A stretch of DNA of 64,000 bases from Herbaspirillum sp. CF444 (GCF_000282135.1 NZ_AKJW01000115.1:1-64000), one strand, 5' to 3'; positions 48,904 through 58,291 are shown, numbered from the stretch's first letter. Notes: generated by a model from the letters alone, not told the origin. Made by a program: numbers and translations.

Positions 48904-50532
48904 TCAGTAAGCTTGCGACGCCAAAGCGTTGCTGAGATCCCCGATCGGCTTGCCGCCGTTGGCCTGGATCGCCTTGTCGCGCAGCGCGATGCCATCGAGC
49001 ACCGGCAAGGACCAGCGGCGCGTGATGAAGCGCAGCACCGAGCTGGTGTCGTACAGGCTGTTGTCGACATAGCCCTTCTTCGCATACGGCGACACGATGA
49101 TCGCCGGAATGCGCGTACCCGGGCCCCACTGGTCGGCCTTAGGCGGCGCGGCGTGATCCCAGAAGCCGCCGTTTTCGTCATAGGTCACGACAATCAGCAT
49201 GTGCTTCCATTGCGGGCTTTGGCGCAGCTTGTTGACCACCTCGGCAATGTGCGCGTCGCCGGAAGCGACGTCGGCATAGCCGGCGTGCTGGTTCAGGTTG
49301 CCTTGCGGCTTGTAGAACGACACGGCCGGCAGCTTGCCCGCGGCGGCATCTTGCAGGAAGCTGCTGTCGAAGTCTTTCAGATGCTCGGCGCGATAGGCGG
49401 CGTTCTTCACCGGATCCATGTTGGCGAAATAATTGAACGGCTGATGATGGAACTGGAAGTTCGGCGTCGGCGACGGGAATTTGCGATCGGTCTGCGCAGC
49501 TTTCGTCGTGGCATTCCACGCGCCGGCGTACCAGGCCCAGCTGACGCCCTTGTCGCTCAACAGGTCGCCGATGTTCTTTTGCGTTTGCGGCGGCAGTGTC
49601 GATGCGCTGTTCGGATCGGCATACAACTTGGCGCTGTCGCCGGCGGCCGATGCGACGTTGCTCGGCTGGTAAGGCGGCTGCATGGTGTTGATGGCGTAAG
49701 ACATGCCGTTGGCGTCGGGCGGCGTCAGCGTGCCGTCGTTGGCGTATTTCTGCGCGCCGTCCAGCGTCGACTTCGGCGAACCGGCGGCCGGCGTCAGGCG
49801 CACGAAGTTGCCGTTGGCGTCGACGTCGATCCTGGAGATGCCGCCCTTGGCCGGCGACTTCTCGGCATTCGGATATTGCGGCGTGCAGGCGCAGATCAGG
49901 TATTGGTGATTCTGGAAGGAACCGCCGAAGGAGCCCATGAAGAAGTTGTCGGCCAGCGTGTACTCTTTCGCCAGCTGCCACATCGCCATCTTGCTGCCGT
50001 CGTAGTAACCCATGGACAGACCGCCGGCATCGGAATAGGCGGCGAACTTGTCGTTCTTGCCGCCGTTGATCTGCATCTGGTTATTGTAGAAACGGTGCAC
50101 CAGGTCGCGCGTGACGACATCGCCGCCGATGTCCATGCCGTTCTTGCCGTCGATCTGGAAAGGCTTGTTCGGCATGCCGGCCGATTGCGCCTGCGTCATC
50201 ACCTTAGTTTGTCCCGGCGCGGTCACGCCGCCCCAGGTCGGCGGCAGCACCGGCAGAACGGCGCCGTCGACGTCGACCTGCGGCGAATAGACGCCCTTGG
50301 ACGATGGATTGACGCCCGGAATGCCGTTGGCGCCCGGAAACAGGCCGTACAGGGTATCGAAACCGCGGTTCTCGGCGTAGATCACGACGACGGTGTCGAT
50401 GCTGCGGACTGCCGCGTCGTCGCCGGCGAGGTTGGCATTGCCGCCGCAAGCGGCGAGGCCGACGGCAACGGCGGCTGCGGTGAGGGACAAGCGAAGTGGC
50501 TGTCTGAAAGACTGGCTGAATTGGGCGCGCAT
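48904..50532 (-). CDS. AcpA/phospholipase C-family acid phosphatase
   Basis: A 542-residue secreted phosphoesterase (PF04185 type). The N-terminus has a lipobox-like GLAACGG after a signal segment, so it may be a lipoprotein. The family start DTVVVIYAENRGFDTLYGLFPGA (key AENRGFDTLYG) and the C-terminal VVTYDENGGFWDHAAPP are intact; these hold the metal and nucleophile residues. Substrate range (phosphomonoesters or phospholipids) cannot be assigned. An AGAGAA site precedes the ATG. Confidence 0.9.
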   Translation of the reverse strand: MRAQFSQSFRQPLRLSLTAAAVAVGLAACGGNANLAGDDAAVRSIDTVVVIYAENRGFDTLYGLFPGANGIPGVNPSSKGVYSPQVDVDGAVLPVLPPTWGGVTAPGQTKVMTQAQSAGMPNKPFQIDGKNGMDIGGDVVTRDLVHRFYNNQMQINGGKNDKFAAYSDAGGLSMGYYDGSKMAMWQLAKEYTLADNFFMGSFGGSFQNHQYLICACTPQYPNAEKSPAKGGISRIDVDANGNFVRLTPAAGSPKSTLDGAQKYANDGTLTPPDANGMSYAINTMQPPYQPSNVASAAGDSAKLYADPNSASTLPPQTQKNIGDLLSDKGVSWAWYAGAWNATTKAAQTDRKFPSPTPNFQFHHQPFNYFANMDPVKNAAYRAEHLKDFDSSFLQDAAAGKLPAVSFYKPQGNLNQHAGYADVASGDAHIAEVVNKLRQSPQWKHMLIVVTYDENGGFWDHAAPPKADQWGPGTRIPAIIVSPYAKKGYVDNSLYDTSSVLRFITRRWSLPVLDGIALRDKAIQANGGKPIGDLSNALASQAY

Positions 50533-50683
50533 GGGTATTCTCTTTTTATCGAAATGGCGGAGGGGAAATAGCAGCTATGCTAGCCAGCAAATATAACCAC
50601 AAAATGACAATGCTGCGACTTCGCTGCTCCTTGCGGCGGACTCTCTTCACAATTTCGTCATATTGCCCTGCTAACCTGCGCGC

Positions 50684-51973
50684 ATGAAATCCCTCTATCT
50701 TGTCGCCGCCGTCACGGCCACCCTCGCCCTCGCCGCCCTGTATTTCGACAGCCAGTCGCCTGTCGTCGCCGCTGCCGCCGCTACGACAGAAGCACCGGCC
50801 TATGCCAATGCAGCCTATGCGCCTCAGCCGGGCCGCCGCCCGAGCGTGGAAGAGATGACCGCGCTGGGCCGCACCATGTTTTTCGATCCCTCGTTGTCAG
50901 GATCCGGTAAGCAATCCTGCGCAACTTGTCATAGCCCCGATCATGCTTTCGGTCCGCCCAACGATCTGTCGGTGCAGCTTGGCGGCAAGGATATGAAGAT
51001 CGCCGGCACGCGCGCGGTGCCTTCGCTGCGTTATGGACAAAACGTGCCGCCGTTCAGCGAGCATTTCCACGACGACGACGGCGACGACAGCATCGATGCC
51101 GGCCCGACCGGCGGCCGTACCTGGGACGGCCGCGCCGATTCGGCGCACGACCAGGCGCGCATCCCTTTGCTGTCGGTGCATGAGATGGCCAATAAGGACG
51201 CCGCCGAAGTCGTTGCCAAGCTCAAGCGTGCACCTTACGTGGGGCAATTCAAGGCGACCTTCGGCGAGACGATTTTCGACGATACGGATCGCGCGTTCCA
51301 GGCGGCGCTGATGGCGCTGGAAGTATTCCAGGAAAGTCCGGCCGACTTCTATCCCTACACCAGCAAGTACGATGCTTACCTGCGCAAGCAGACGACCTTG
51401 AGTACTCAGGAATTGCGCGGTCTGGAATTGTTCAACGATCCGACCAAGGGCAATTGCGCCTCCTGCCATCTGAGCGAGATCCTGCCCAACGGCGCCTTCC
51501 CGCAATTCACCGACAACGGCCTGATCGCCGTGGGCGTGCCGCGCAACAAGAAGATCCCGGCCAATGCCAATCCGCGCTATTACGACTTCGGCCTGTGCGG
51601 ACCGGAGCGCACCGACTTCAAGGACAGACCGGAATACTGCGGCCTGTTCAAGACCCCGACCTTGCGCAACATCGCGCTGCGCCAGACCTTCTTCCACAAC
51701 GGCGTGTTCCACACGCTGCAGGAAGTCATGGAGTTCTACGTGCAGCGCGACACCAATCCGGAGAAATGGTATCCGCGCAACCGCGACGGCAGCATCCGCA
51801 AATTCGACGACCTGCTGCCGGAACATTTTTCCAACGTGAACACGGAGCCGCCATTCGACCGCCAGCCCGGCGACAAGCCGGCGCTCGACGATGCGGAGAT
51901 CAAGGACGTGATTGCTTTTTTGAAGACGCTGACGGATGGCTACAAACCCGAGTCGAAATCCGAGCCAAAATAG
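50684..51973 (+). CDS. Di-heme cytochrome c peroxidase (MauG/CcpA type)
   Basis: A 429-residue periplasmic protein. A signal/anchor (KSLYLVAAVTATLALAALYF) is followed by two heme sites, CATCH (about residue 85) and CASCH (about residue 260). GRTWDGRADS and DVIAFLKTLT are typical peroxidase blocks. It reduces hydrogen peroxide with electrons from small c-type cytochromes. It is divergent from the phosphoesterase gene, 151 bases apart, with a terminator after it. Confidence 0.92.
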   Translation: MKSLYLVAAVTATLALAALYFDSQSPVVAAAAATTEAPAYANAAYAPQPGRRPSVEEMTALGRTMFFDPSLSGSGKQSCATCHSPDHAFGPPNDLSVQLGGKDMKIAGTRAVPSLRYGQNVPPFSEHFHDDDGDDSIDAGPTGGRTWDGRADSAHDQARIPLLSVHEMANKDAAEVVAKLKRAPYVGQFKATFGETIFDDTDRAFQAALMALEVFQESPADFYPYTSKYDAYLRKQTTLSTQELRGLELFNDPTKGNCASCHLSEILPNGAFPQFTDNGLIAVGVPRNKKIPANANPRYYDFGLCGPERTDFKDRPEYCGLFKTPTLRNIALRQTFFHNGVFHTLQEVMEFYVQRDTNPEKWYPRNRDGSIRKFDDLLPEHFSNVNTEPPFDRQPGDKPALDDAEIKDVIAFLKTLTDGYKPESKSEPK

Positions 51974-52030
51974 TGACGGCGAAACGCCGAAGCGAGACGA
52001 ACGGTTTCGTTACGAGAACGCGTTAACGAC

Positions 52031-52055
52031 AAAAACCCGCTACGAGCGGGTTTTT
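52031..52055 (+). terminator. Rho-independent terminator after the peroxidase gene
   Basis: AAAAACCCGCTACGAGCGGG plus TTTTTC: a six-pair GC stem with T-run on the plus strand and A-run upstream, so usable in both directions. The convergent small gene ends 39 bases beyond. Confidence 0.85.
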
Positions 52056-52093
52056 CATTTCAGCCTGCGCCAACGACAAGCAGCGACGACTGA

Positions 52094-52330
52094 TCAGGCA
52101 GTCGTGCTGATCGTGGTGCCGATGACTTCGCCGTTGGAATTGCGCGAAGCCTGGGTGGCTTGTGCCTGGCGTGCTGCTTCGGCACGTTGTTCATCAAGTC
52201 TGCGCTGGGCGTTCTCTGCATCCTGACGAGCCTGCGCGGCGCGCGCGTTGTCGAGATTGGTCACCGATGGACCGGTGTCGGGAGAGCTGGGAACTGCGCC
52301 AGGAGAGCTGGCAGTAATTGCGACGTCCAT
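52094..52330 (-). CDS. Hypothetical small Ala/Gln/Arg-rich protein
   Basis: A 78-residue protein starting MDVAITASSPGAVP with a long hydrophilic helix in the middle (ARAAQARQDAENAQRRLDEQ) and a polar tail. The ATG at 52330 has an AAAGGTGA ribosome site; a longer start at 52399 is less likely. No signal peptide is seen. Small helical proteins of this kind with unknown role occur in related bacteria. The function is unknown. Confidence 0.65.
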   Translation of the reverse strand: MDVAITASSPGAVPSSPDTGPSVTNLDNARAAQARQDAENAQRRLDEQRAEAARQAQATQASRNSNGEVIGTTISTTA

Positions 52331-52534
52331 AAAATCACCTTTTCGATACCTGGGAACAGAATCATAGTCCGGCCTCAAAATGTGCGGACTTGAACTCATC
52401 TTACACCTTTAAAAAGGCTTGCCAAGCTACGGAAGCGTTTGCTTGCAAACCGGCATTGCCGTCCCGACAACGCAAGCAAAGCCGCATCATGACTGCGTGA
52501 CAACGAATCTTGGCATGACGGCAACCAATGACGG

Positions 52535-53338
52535 TCAATGACAATCCGGGACGTTCTGATCGAGATAAACCTCGAAGGCGACGTTGTTGACCCACTTCTT
52601 TTTGAGCTCGGACCAGAAGTTGCCTGCAGCCCAGTCTGCGCTTGCCTGTTTCAGATAAGAAATTGATGTTGCGTCATCGGCACGCACCGCAAATATCAGC
52701 GTCCGGCGGCTTTGCACCGGCAGGCGCGCAGAAAACTTTTTCCATTCCGGCAACTTCAGCAAATCGTTGAGCATGGTGTCGTCATGCACGGCGGCGTCGC
52801 AGGCGCCGATGCGTAAAGACAACAGCGAATCGGCCGGCGCGCGCTGCACTTTTTCTATTGCACCGTATTTCGCCGCGATCTTGCCGACATAAGCGCCCCC
52901 CTCGGACAGGCACACCGTGCGGCCTTTCAGTTGCTCCCAGCTTTTGATGTCGGTGTCGCTGCGCATGATCGCCATCGCACCGGCGCTATAGCCGGTCGGA
53001 ATGATCGCAACGCCGGCGTCGCGGCGCAAAGCGTCATTGTCGTCGATCAATGCCAGCACCACGTCGGCGCGTCCCGACTTGATCCACTGCGCGGCATTGC
53101 TGCTGTCCGTCTTGGGTGTGCCAAGCTTGCGCCTGAGGCGCTTGCCGATATCTTCGACCAATGTCGATTCGGGACTTTCCGGCGTGCGGAATTTGGCGCC
53201 GGCGACATAAGCCGGCAAGGGATACGAGATGCCCGCGACCAGCGTGCCGCGTTGCCGCGCGGCGTCGATGCCGCTGTCGGCGGCATGCGTCGACGCCGGC
53301 AAGGCAATGGACAATAAAACGGCGGCGGCAAGTTTCAT
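52535..53338 (-). CDS. Family 3 extracellular solute-binding protein
   Basis: A 267-residue SBP_bac_3-type receptor. A signal peptide (MKLAAAVLLSIALPASTHA) precedes GTLVAGISYPLPAYVAG (key GTLVAGISYP) and a Cys-containing ligand domain (CLSEGG, RIGACDAAVHD). Its family usually binds amino acids or similar, unlike the NMT1-type receptor that heads this cluster. The longer open frame overlaps the permease gene. It lies 29 bases downstream of the permease on the same strand. Confidence 0.88.
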   Translation of the reverse strand: MKLAAAVLLSIALPASTHAADSGIDAARQRGTLVAGISYPLPAYVAGAKFRTPESPESTLVEDIGKRLRRKLGTPKTDSSNAAQWIKSGRADVVLALIDDNDALRRDAGVAIIPTGYSAGAMAIMRSDTDIKSWEQLKGRTVCLSEGGAYVGKIAAKYGAIEKVQRAPADSLLSLRIGACDAAVHDDTMLNDLLKLPEWKKFSARLPVQSRRTLIFAVRADDATSISYLKQASADWAAGNFWSELKKKWVNNVAFEVYLDQNVPDCH

Positions 53339-53367
53339 GACGGAATAGGAAATGCGATCAGACGCGA

Positions 53368-54141
53368 TCAGACATACTGATAGCGCAGCAAACGGTGCTT
53401 GAGATTTTCCAGAATCACCTGATCGATCAGCGCCGCCAGAATCGCAATCGCGAGGATGTTGGTCATCACGCCGACCATGTCGGCAGTCTCGCCGGAATAC
53501 GCCAGCGTGCGCCCCAGGCCTTTGCCGAAACCCACCAGCATCTCCGCCGAAATCAGCGCGCGCCAGGCGTTGCCGAAAGCCAGTTGCGCGCCGGTGATCA
53601 GCTCCGGCATCACCGCCGGCAGATACACGCGGCGCAGCATGCCCCAGCGCGACGCGCCCATCACGCGCGCGGCGGACACATGCACCTGCTGCACACTCTC
53701 GGTCGCATTCATCACCGACAAGGCCGCCGGGAAGAAAGCCGCAATCGCCACCACCACGATGATCGGCAGATTGCCGAAACCCATCAGGATCAGGAACAAC
53801 GGCACCCACGCGATCGACGGAATCGACTGCAAGATGATGATGGCCGACTTCAATACTTCACGGAAGAAGAACAGCACCGCGCCGATCAGACCGAAGCCGA
53901 TGCCGAACAGCAGCGCCGCGCCGTACCCGCCGCCAAGGCGCGTGAGGCTGCCCCACAGCGCAGTACGGAAGGCAGGCGCCTGAATCTCTTCCCACAAGCG
54001 CGCCAACACCGTCGGCACGCCCGGCATCAGGAAGTCCGGCAAGGACCACGCAGCGATCTGCCACATCAGCAAAATGAAAGCGATCGCCAACACCATGGCG
54101 AGTTTCTTACGATAACCGGTAACGCGACGCTGAGAGCTCAT
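53368..54141 (-). CDS. ABC transporter permease, SsuC/TauC type
   Basis: A 257-residue permease with about six membrane helices and an EAA-like loop (VHVSAARVMGASRWGMLRRVYLPA, key AARVMGASRW). It resembles the permeases of sulfonate, taurine, nitrate and thiamine-precursor systems. It follows the NMT1-type receptor gene, separated by a 190-base gap with a palindrome, and is followed by a second receptor gene. Confidence 0.9.
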   Translation of the reverse strand: MSSQRRVTGYRKKLAMVLAIAFILLMWQIAAWSLPDFLMPGVPTVLARLWEEIQAPAFRTALWGSLTRLGGGYGAALLFGIGFGLIGAVLFFFREVLKSAIIILQSIPSIAWVPLFLILMGFGNLPIIVVVAIAAFFPAALSVMNATESVQQVHVSAARVMGASRWGMLRRVYLPAVMPELITGAQLAFGNAWRALISAEMLVGFGKGLGRTLAYSGETADMVGVMTNILAIAILAALIDQVILENLKHRLLRYQYV

Positions 54142-54227
54142 AAATTGAAACTGAGTAAAAATGCAATGGCCGACGAAGTCGTCGGCCTAAAAAAATAGTG
54201 TTTCAGTAGCTGTCCGCAATACGATGG

Positions 54228-54328
54228 AAAGCGTAGCGAGCGCGTCGAGTTCCGATCGAGAAGCGCAGCCGTGCTGGCGCACGGAGAGCATCACAGATCG
54301 GAAATCGGCGCGCGCAGTAGCTTTACAC
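54228..54328. repeat. Palindromic element in the receptor-permease gap
   Basis: TTCCGATC (54250) pairs with GATCGGAA (54297), and the arms continue outward (GAGCGCG against GCGCGCGC, GGAAAGC against GCTTTAC). Inside is a hairpin CCGTGC-TGGC-GCACGG. There is no terminator T-run. Overall layout resembles the elements at 2,943 and 17,150. Confidence 0.5.
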
Positions 54329-54331
54329 GGA

Positions 54332-55336
54332 TTACAATTTGCGGTCTTTTTGCCAGCTGAGATCTACGATGCTTTTGACCTCAAACGGCTTGCCGTCCTT
54401 GGTCTTCAGCGAACCCTGCGCTTGCAGGATATCGGCGATTTCCTGCATGCGGTTCTGCTCCTTGTCGTTCAGCTTGGCGCTGAACGTCTGGCTCTTGATG
54501 GCGTCGCGGATCACGTCTTCGCGCAACATCTCGCCGTGCTTGAGCGTCTTCAGCGTCGGCTCGGCGATGAAGTAGCCGGCGATCAGCTTGGCCGCATCGG
54601 CCGGTTTCTTCTTCAGCAGTTCGATCGCATCGCGTTGCGCATCGAGCGACTTCCACACGGCGGCGCGGCGGTTCTTCAGCGTTTCGCCGGAGGTGATCAC
54701 CACCATGCAGGGGAAAGGCCAGACTTCGCCGATTTCATAGATTTGCTTGACTGGTGCGATCAGCTGCGCAATACGCGCTTGCGGCTCGAACAGGAAAGCC
54801 GCATCGACACGCTTGCCGACCAGCGACTGCACGGCGACTTGCGGGCTGACGCCGAGCACGTTGACGTCGTCCGGTTTGAGGCCGGCATCACGGAACACGA
54901 CGCCCTTCAGCACCACGTCGGCAGTGCTGCCTTCGGCTTGCGAGGCCAGGTTTTTGCCCTTGAGGTCGGCCACCTTATTGATGTGCGCGTCTTCACGCGC
55001 GACGATGGCGTGATAGCCGAGCTGCGCGCCGCTGACGACTTTGAGGTCGGCGCCCTTGGACGCCCAGGCCACGGCATTGGTGAAACCGAACACGCCGCTG
55101 TCGAGCTGGCCGCCGACGATGGCCTTGATCAGGTCGGTGCCGGATTTGAATTCGATCAGTTCGACGTCGAGCCCGTACTTCTTGTACAGGCCGGCTTCAT
55201 AGGCAGCCATCGCCTGCGCATCGTCCATGACGCGCAGGTAGCCGATCTTGAATTTTTCGAGCGCCATGGCCGGTGCGGAAAACACCAGCGCAGCCAATGC
55301 CGTGGACGCAACAAGCAACAGTCGTTTCAATTTCAT
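54332..55336 (-). CDS. NMT1/SsuA-type ABC substrate-binding protein
   Basis: A 334-residue periplasmic receptor. A signal peptide (MKLKRLLLVASTALAALVFS) ends at AMA; the domain has KIGYLRVMDDAQAMAAYEAGLYKKYGL (key KIGYLRVMDD) and VSPQVAVQSLVGKRVDAA (key VQSLVGKRVDA). It resembles receptors for alkanesulfonates, nitrate and thiamine precursors (NMT1 superfamily). The start codon overlaps the ATPase stop (ATGA), so translation is coupled. The ligand is unknown. Confidence 0.9.
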   Translation of the reverse strand: MKLKRLLLVASTALAALVFSAPAMALEKFKIGYLRVMDDAQAMAAYEAGLYKKYGLDVELIEFKSGTDLIKAIVGGQLDSGVFGFTNAVAWASKGADLKVVSGAQLGYHAIVAREDAHINKVADLKGKNLASQAEGSTADVVLKGVVFRDAGLKPDDVNVLGVSPQVAVQSLVGKRVDAAFLFEPQARIAQLIAPVKQIYEIGEVWPFPCMVVITSGETLKNRRAAVWKSLDAQRDAIELLKKKPADAAKLIAGYFIAEPTLKTLKHGEMLREDVIRDAIKSQTFSAKLNDKEQNRMQEIADILQAQGSLKTKDGKPFEVKSIVDLSWQKDRKL

Positions 55337-56118
55337 ATCCCAACCTCTTCTATTGTTTTGGCAAACTCGTCCTGTTCGGCATGAATGCCGAGCAGGCAGA
55401 GAATTTCGCGACGGATCGCCGAGAACTCCGACAGATCGTGTGTCTTTTCGTGATGCACCAGATTGAATTCCTTGAGCACGGTGGCCGGACGTGCGCTGAA
55501 CACGAAGATGCGATCGGCCAGGAACAGCGCTTCATCGACATCGTGCGTGACCAGCAGGACGGTCGGCGCCTTGCCCTGCACTTCGGAGCGGATCAGGTTG
55601 CGCAAGGCATCCTGCAGCGTCATGCGCGTCAGGGCGTCGAGCGCGCCGAACGGTTCGTCCAGCAACAGCGCCTTCGGCTGCGAGATGAAGGCGCGGGCCA
55701 GCGCCGCGCGTTGACGCATGCCGCCGGACACCTGGTGCGGGTAATAAGCTTCGAAGCCGGACAGATTGACCTTGGCCAACCAGTCGCGCGCCTGCGCCGC
55801 GGCAGTCTTTTTGTCGACCTTCTGGAATTCCAGCGCCAGCGCGACGTTCTGCTCCAGCGTCAGCCAGGGATAGAGTGCATTCTCCTGGAACATCAGCGTG
55901 CGTTCCGGATGCGGGCCGGTCACCGGTTTGCCGTCGGCGAAGATGGCGCCGGAGCTCGGCGTTTCCAGACCGGCGGCGATGTGCAGCAGGGTCGATTTGC
56001 CGCAGCCGGACGGACCGACCAGCGCGACCAGTTCGCCCTGCTCGATGTCGCGGCTGAAGCCGTCGATGACGTGCAGGCCGGAGAAACTCTTTTGTATGTC
56101 TTTAAAGGATAGCTTCAT
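55333..56118 (-). CDS. ABC transporter ATP-binding protein, SsuB/TauB type
   Basis: A 261-residue ATPase with Walker A VGPSGCGKST, signature SGGMRQRAALARAF, Walker [13 protein letters not shown] and switch VTHDVDEAL. The start at MKLSFKDIQKSF fits the family; an open frame upstream runs 19 codons further. Its stop overlaps the ATG of the binding-protein gene by four bases. It is the first gene of a cluster ATPase-receptor-permease-second receptor. Confidence 0.9.
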   Translation of the reverse strand: MKLSFKDIQKSFSGLHVIDGFSRDIEQGELVALVGPSGCGKSTLLHIAAGLETPSSGAIFADGKPVTGPHPERTLMFQENALYPWLTLEQNVALALEFQKVDKKTAAAQARDWLAKVNLSGFEAYYPHQVSGGMRQRAALARAFISQPKALLLDEPFGALDALTRMTLQDALRNLIRSEVQGKAPTVLLVTHDVDEALFLADRIFVFSARPATVLKEFNLVHHEKTHDLSEFSAIRREILCLLGIHAEQDEFAKTIEEVGI

Positions 56119-56241
56119 GAGTGCGATGCCAAGTGAATGCGTTGCCGATGCATTGCATGAACAGCAACTTTGCACGGACTTTCAGACGGTAGAACGCGAC
56201 TTTACTGACATCATGCTGACCGGACAACAATTTAAAAGACG

Positions 56242-56270
56242 TATGCTTATACGAAAAACAAATAAGCATA
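56242..56270. promoter_or_regulatory. Nine-base inverted repeat upstream of the sulfonate-type cluster
   Basis: TATGCTTAT and ATAAGCATA with an 11-base spacer, 124-152 bases before the ATPase start and 16 bases after the preceding gene's stop. It fits a dimeric activator site such as a LysR-type (CysB/Cbl-like) operator, or a loose hairpin ending the epimerase gene. No decision is possible. Confidence 0.4.
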
Positions 56271-56285
56271 GTCCGCCGGCGATAT

Positions 56286-57176
56286 TTATTTTCTTTTCGG
56301 CAATGTTTCAAGCAGCGTCTCGACAGTGGGATAGCGCAACCGCACGCCAAGCTCATGATGCAAGCGCTCGTTGCGCAGGCGGCGCGACTCCGACATGAAG
56401 GACAGCATCATCGGCGACACCTGCTGTTGCAGTTCGCTGCGCGGCAGGCGCGGCGGCGGCGGCAAGCTGAAGGCGCGGGCGACGGCGTCGAAGTAGTCGC
56501 CCATCTTCATCTCGGAATTGTCGACCGCGTGATACACGCGCAGGGGCCGGGCGCGATCGATGGCAGCCACGGCAATCCTGGCCAGGTCGTCGGCATGGAT
56601 GTGATTGGTGTAGACGTCGTCTTCGGCGCTCAGCGCCGGCGTGCCCTTTTGCAGGCGCTCCAGCGGCAGACGGTCTTGCGCGTAAATACCCGGCACGCGC
56701 AGGATCGCCAGGCGGCTGCCGGAGCGCCGCGCCCAGGCGCGCAGGACGCTTTCGGCATCGACGCGGCGCTGCGCGCGCGCGTTGGTCGGCCGGACGGCGC
56801 GCGTCTCGTCGAAGCTGGCGCCGCCGCAATCGCCATAGACCCCGGTCGTACTGATATAAACGAGAGTCGCCCGGTCAGGTAAAATGGCGGCCAAATTGCG
56901 GGTGCGACGGTCTTTGTCGCCCGAGGATTGCGGCGGAGCAAGATGCACGATGACGTCCGCCAGACGAGCCAGCCGGCCCAGCGTGACGGGTCGGTCGAGA
57001 TCGGCGACGATCGGAACGGCCCCGGCGGCGCGCAGTTCCGCGCAACGCTCCGGCTTGCTGGTGACGACGATCACGCGAAAACGCTCGTGCACCAGCGGCA
57101 GCATGCGCATGCCGACATCGCCGCAGCCGAGCATCAACAGACGCGGCTTGCCGATTTTTTTTACTTTATTGTTCAT
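56286..57176 (-). CDS. NAD-dependent epimerase/dehydratase-family protein (YeeZ-like)
   Basis: A 296-residue Rossmann protein starting MNNKVKKIGKPRLLMLGCGDVGMRML, whose GCGDVG loop (variant of GxxGxxG) and STTGVYGDCGG active-site block are typical of the YeeZ/NAD(P)H-binding atypical SDR group. The longer open frame to 58307 runs antisense through the ferredoxin-reductase gene and is not used. It lies divergent from that gene with only 12 bases between starts. The function is unknown. Confidence 0.88.
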   Translation of the reverse strand: MNNKVKKIGKPRLLMLGCGDVGMRMLPLVHERFRVIVVTSKPERCAELRAAGAVPIVADLDRPVTLGRLARLADVIVHLAPPQSSGDKDRRTRNLAAILPDRATLVYISTTGVYGDCGGASFDETRAVRPTNARAQRRVDAESVLRAWARRSGSRLAILRVPGIYAQDRLPLERLQKGTPALSAEDDVYTNHIHADDLARIAVAAIDRARPLRVYHAVDNSEMKMGDYFDAVARAFSLPPPPRLPRSELQQQVSPMMLSFMSESRRLRNERLHHELGVRLRYPTVETLLETLPKRK

Positions 57177-57188
57177 TGTCAGGATTGT

Positions 57189-58220
57189 ATGAGTTTTCAA
57201 GTTACCGTTCAGCCCAGCGGCCATCAGTTTACCTGCGACGAAGGCGAGACCATCCTTACCGCCGCAATCCGCGCCGGCGTCGGCCTGCCCTATGGTTGCA
57301 AGAACGGCGCATGCAGCTCCTGCAAGGGCAAGCTGGTCGAAGGCAGCGTGACCCACGGCCCGCATCAGGAGCGCGCGCTGTCGGCGCACGATGAGAGCCT
57401 GGGCTTCTCGCTGTTCTGCTGCGCCAAGCCGAATTCGGATGTCGTCATCGAAGCGCGCGAAGTGGCCGGCATCGGCGACTTCCCGGTCAAGAAAATGCCG
57501 GTGCGCGTGGCCAGGCTGGACAAGGTCGCCGACGACGTCATCATCCTGTCGCTGCAACTGCCGGCCAACGACCGCCTGCAATACAAGGCCGGCCAGTACG
57601 TCGAGTTCATGCTGCGCGACGGCAAGCGCCGCAGCTACAGCATGGCGAACGCGCCGCACAAGGACGAGCACCTGACGCTGCACATCCGCCACATGCCGGG
57701 CGGCCTGTTCACCGACCAGGTGTTCTCGACGCTGAAAGAACGCGACATCCTGCGCTTCGAAGGTCCGCTGGGCACCTTCTTCCTGCGTGAAGATTCGGAC
57801 AAGCCTATCGTGCTGCTGGCTTCCGGCACCGGCTTTGCGCCGATCAAGGCGATCGTCGAACAACTCGAACACAGCAAGTCGACGCGCCCGGTCACGCTGT
57901 ACTGGGGTGGTCGCCGTCCGCAGGATCTTTACATGGACGAGCTGTGCAAGAGCTGGACGCAAACGCTGCCCAACTTCAAGTACGTGCCGGTGATTTCCAA
58001 CGCCCAGCCGGAAGACAACTGGAGCGGCCGCAGCGGCTTCGTCCATCAGGCCGTGATCGACGACCATGCCGATCTGTCGGGCTATCAGGTGTATGCCTGC
58101 GGCGCACCGATCGTGGTGGAATCGGCGCAGCGCGATTTCGTCGCCAAGTGCGGCTTGCCGGAAGACGAGTTCTACGCCGACTCGTTCACCTCGGAAGCCG
58201 ATCTGGCGACGGTGCAGTAA
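57189..58220 (+). CDS. Ferredoxin-type NAD(P)H oxidoreductase (CDP-6-deoxy-delta-3,4-glucoseen reductase type)
   Basis: A 343-residue electron-transfer protein. A plant-type [2Fe-2S] ferredoxin domain with CKNGACSSCKGKL and the fourth Cys in FSLFCCAKP is followed by an FAD domain (RSYSMAN, RHMPGGLFTDQVF) and an NAD domain (LLASGTGFAPIKAI). Such enzymes feed electrons to oxygenases or to 3,6-dideoxysugar synthesis; in Burkholderiales they are often annotated AscD-like. No partner is next to it. It starts 12 bases from the divergent epimerase start. Confidence 0.9.
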   Translation: MSFQVTVQPSGHQFTCDEGETILTAAIRAGVGLPYGCKNGACSSCKGKLVEGSVTHGPHQERALSAHDESLGFSLFCCAKPNSDVVIEAREVAGIGDFPVKKMPVRVARLDKVADDVIILSLQLPANDRLQYKAGQYVEFMLRDGKRRSYSMANAPHKDEHLTLHIRHMPGGLFTDQVFSTLKERDILRFEGPLGTFFLREDSDKPIVLLASGTGFAPIKAIVEQLEHSKSTRPVTLYWGGRRPQDLYMDELCKSWTQTLPNFKYVPVISNAQPEDNWSGRSGFVHQAVIDDHADLSGYQVYACGAPIVVESAQRDFVAKCGLPEDEFYADSFTSEADLATVQ

Positions 58221-58291
58221 ATCCGGAGGCGGCGCATGTTGCAAAGTGGCGAGCGTTCTGAAAATGCGGGGCAATTCGCACCAAATTAGTT

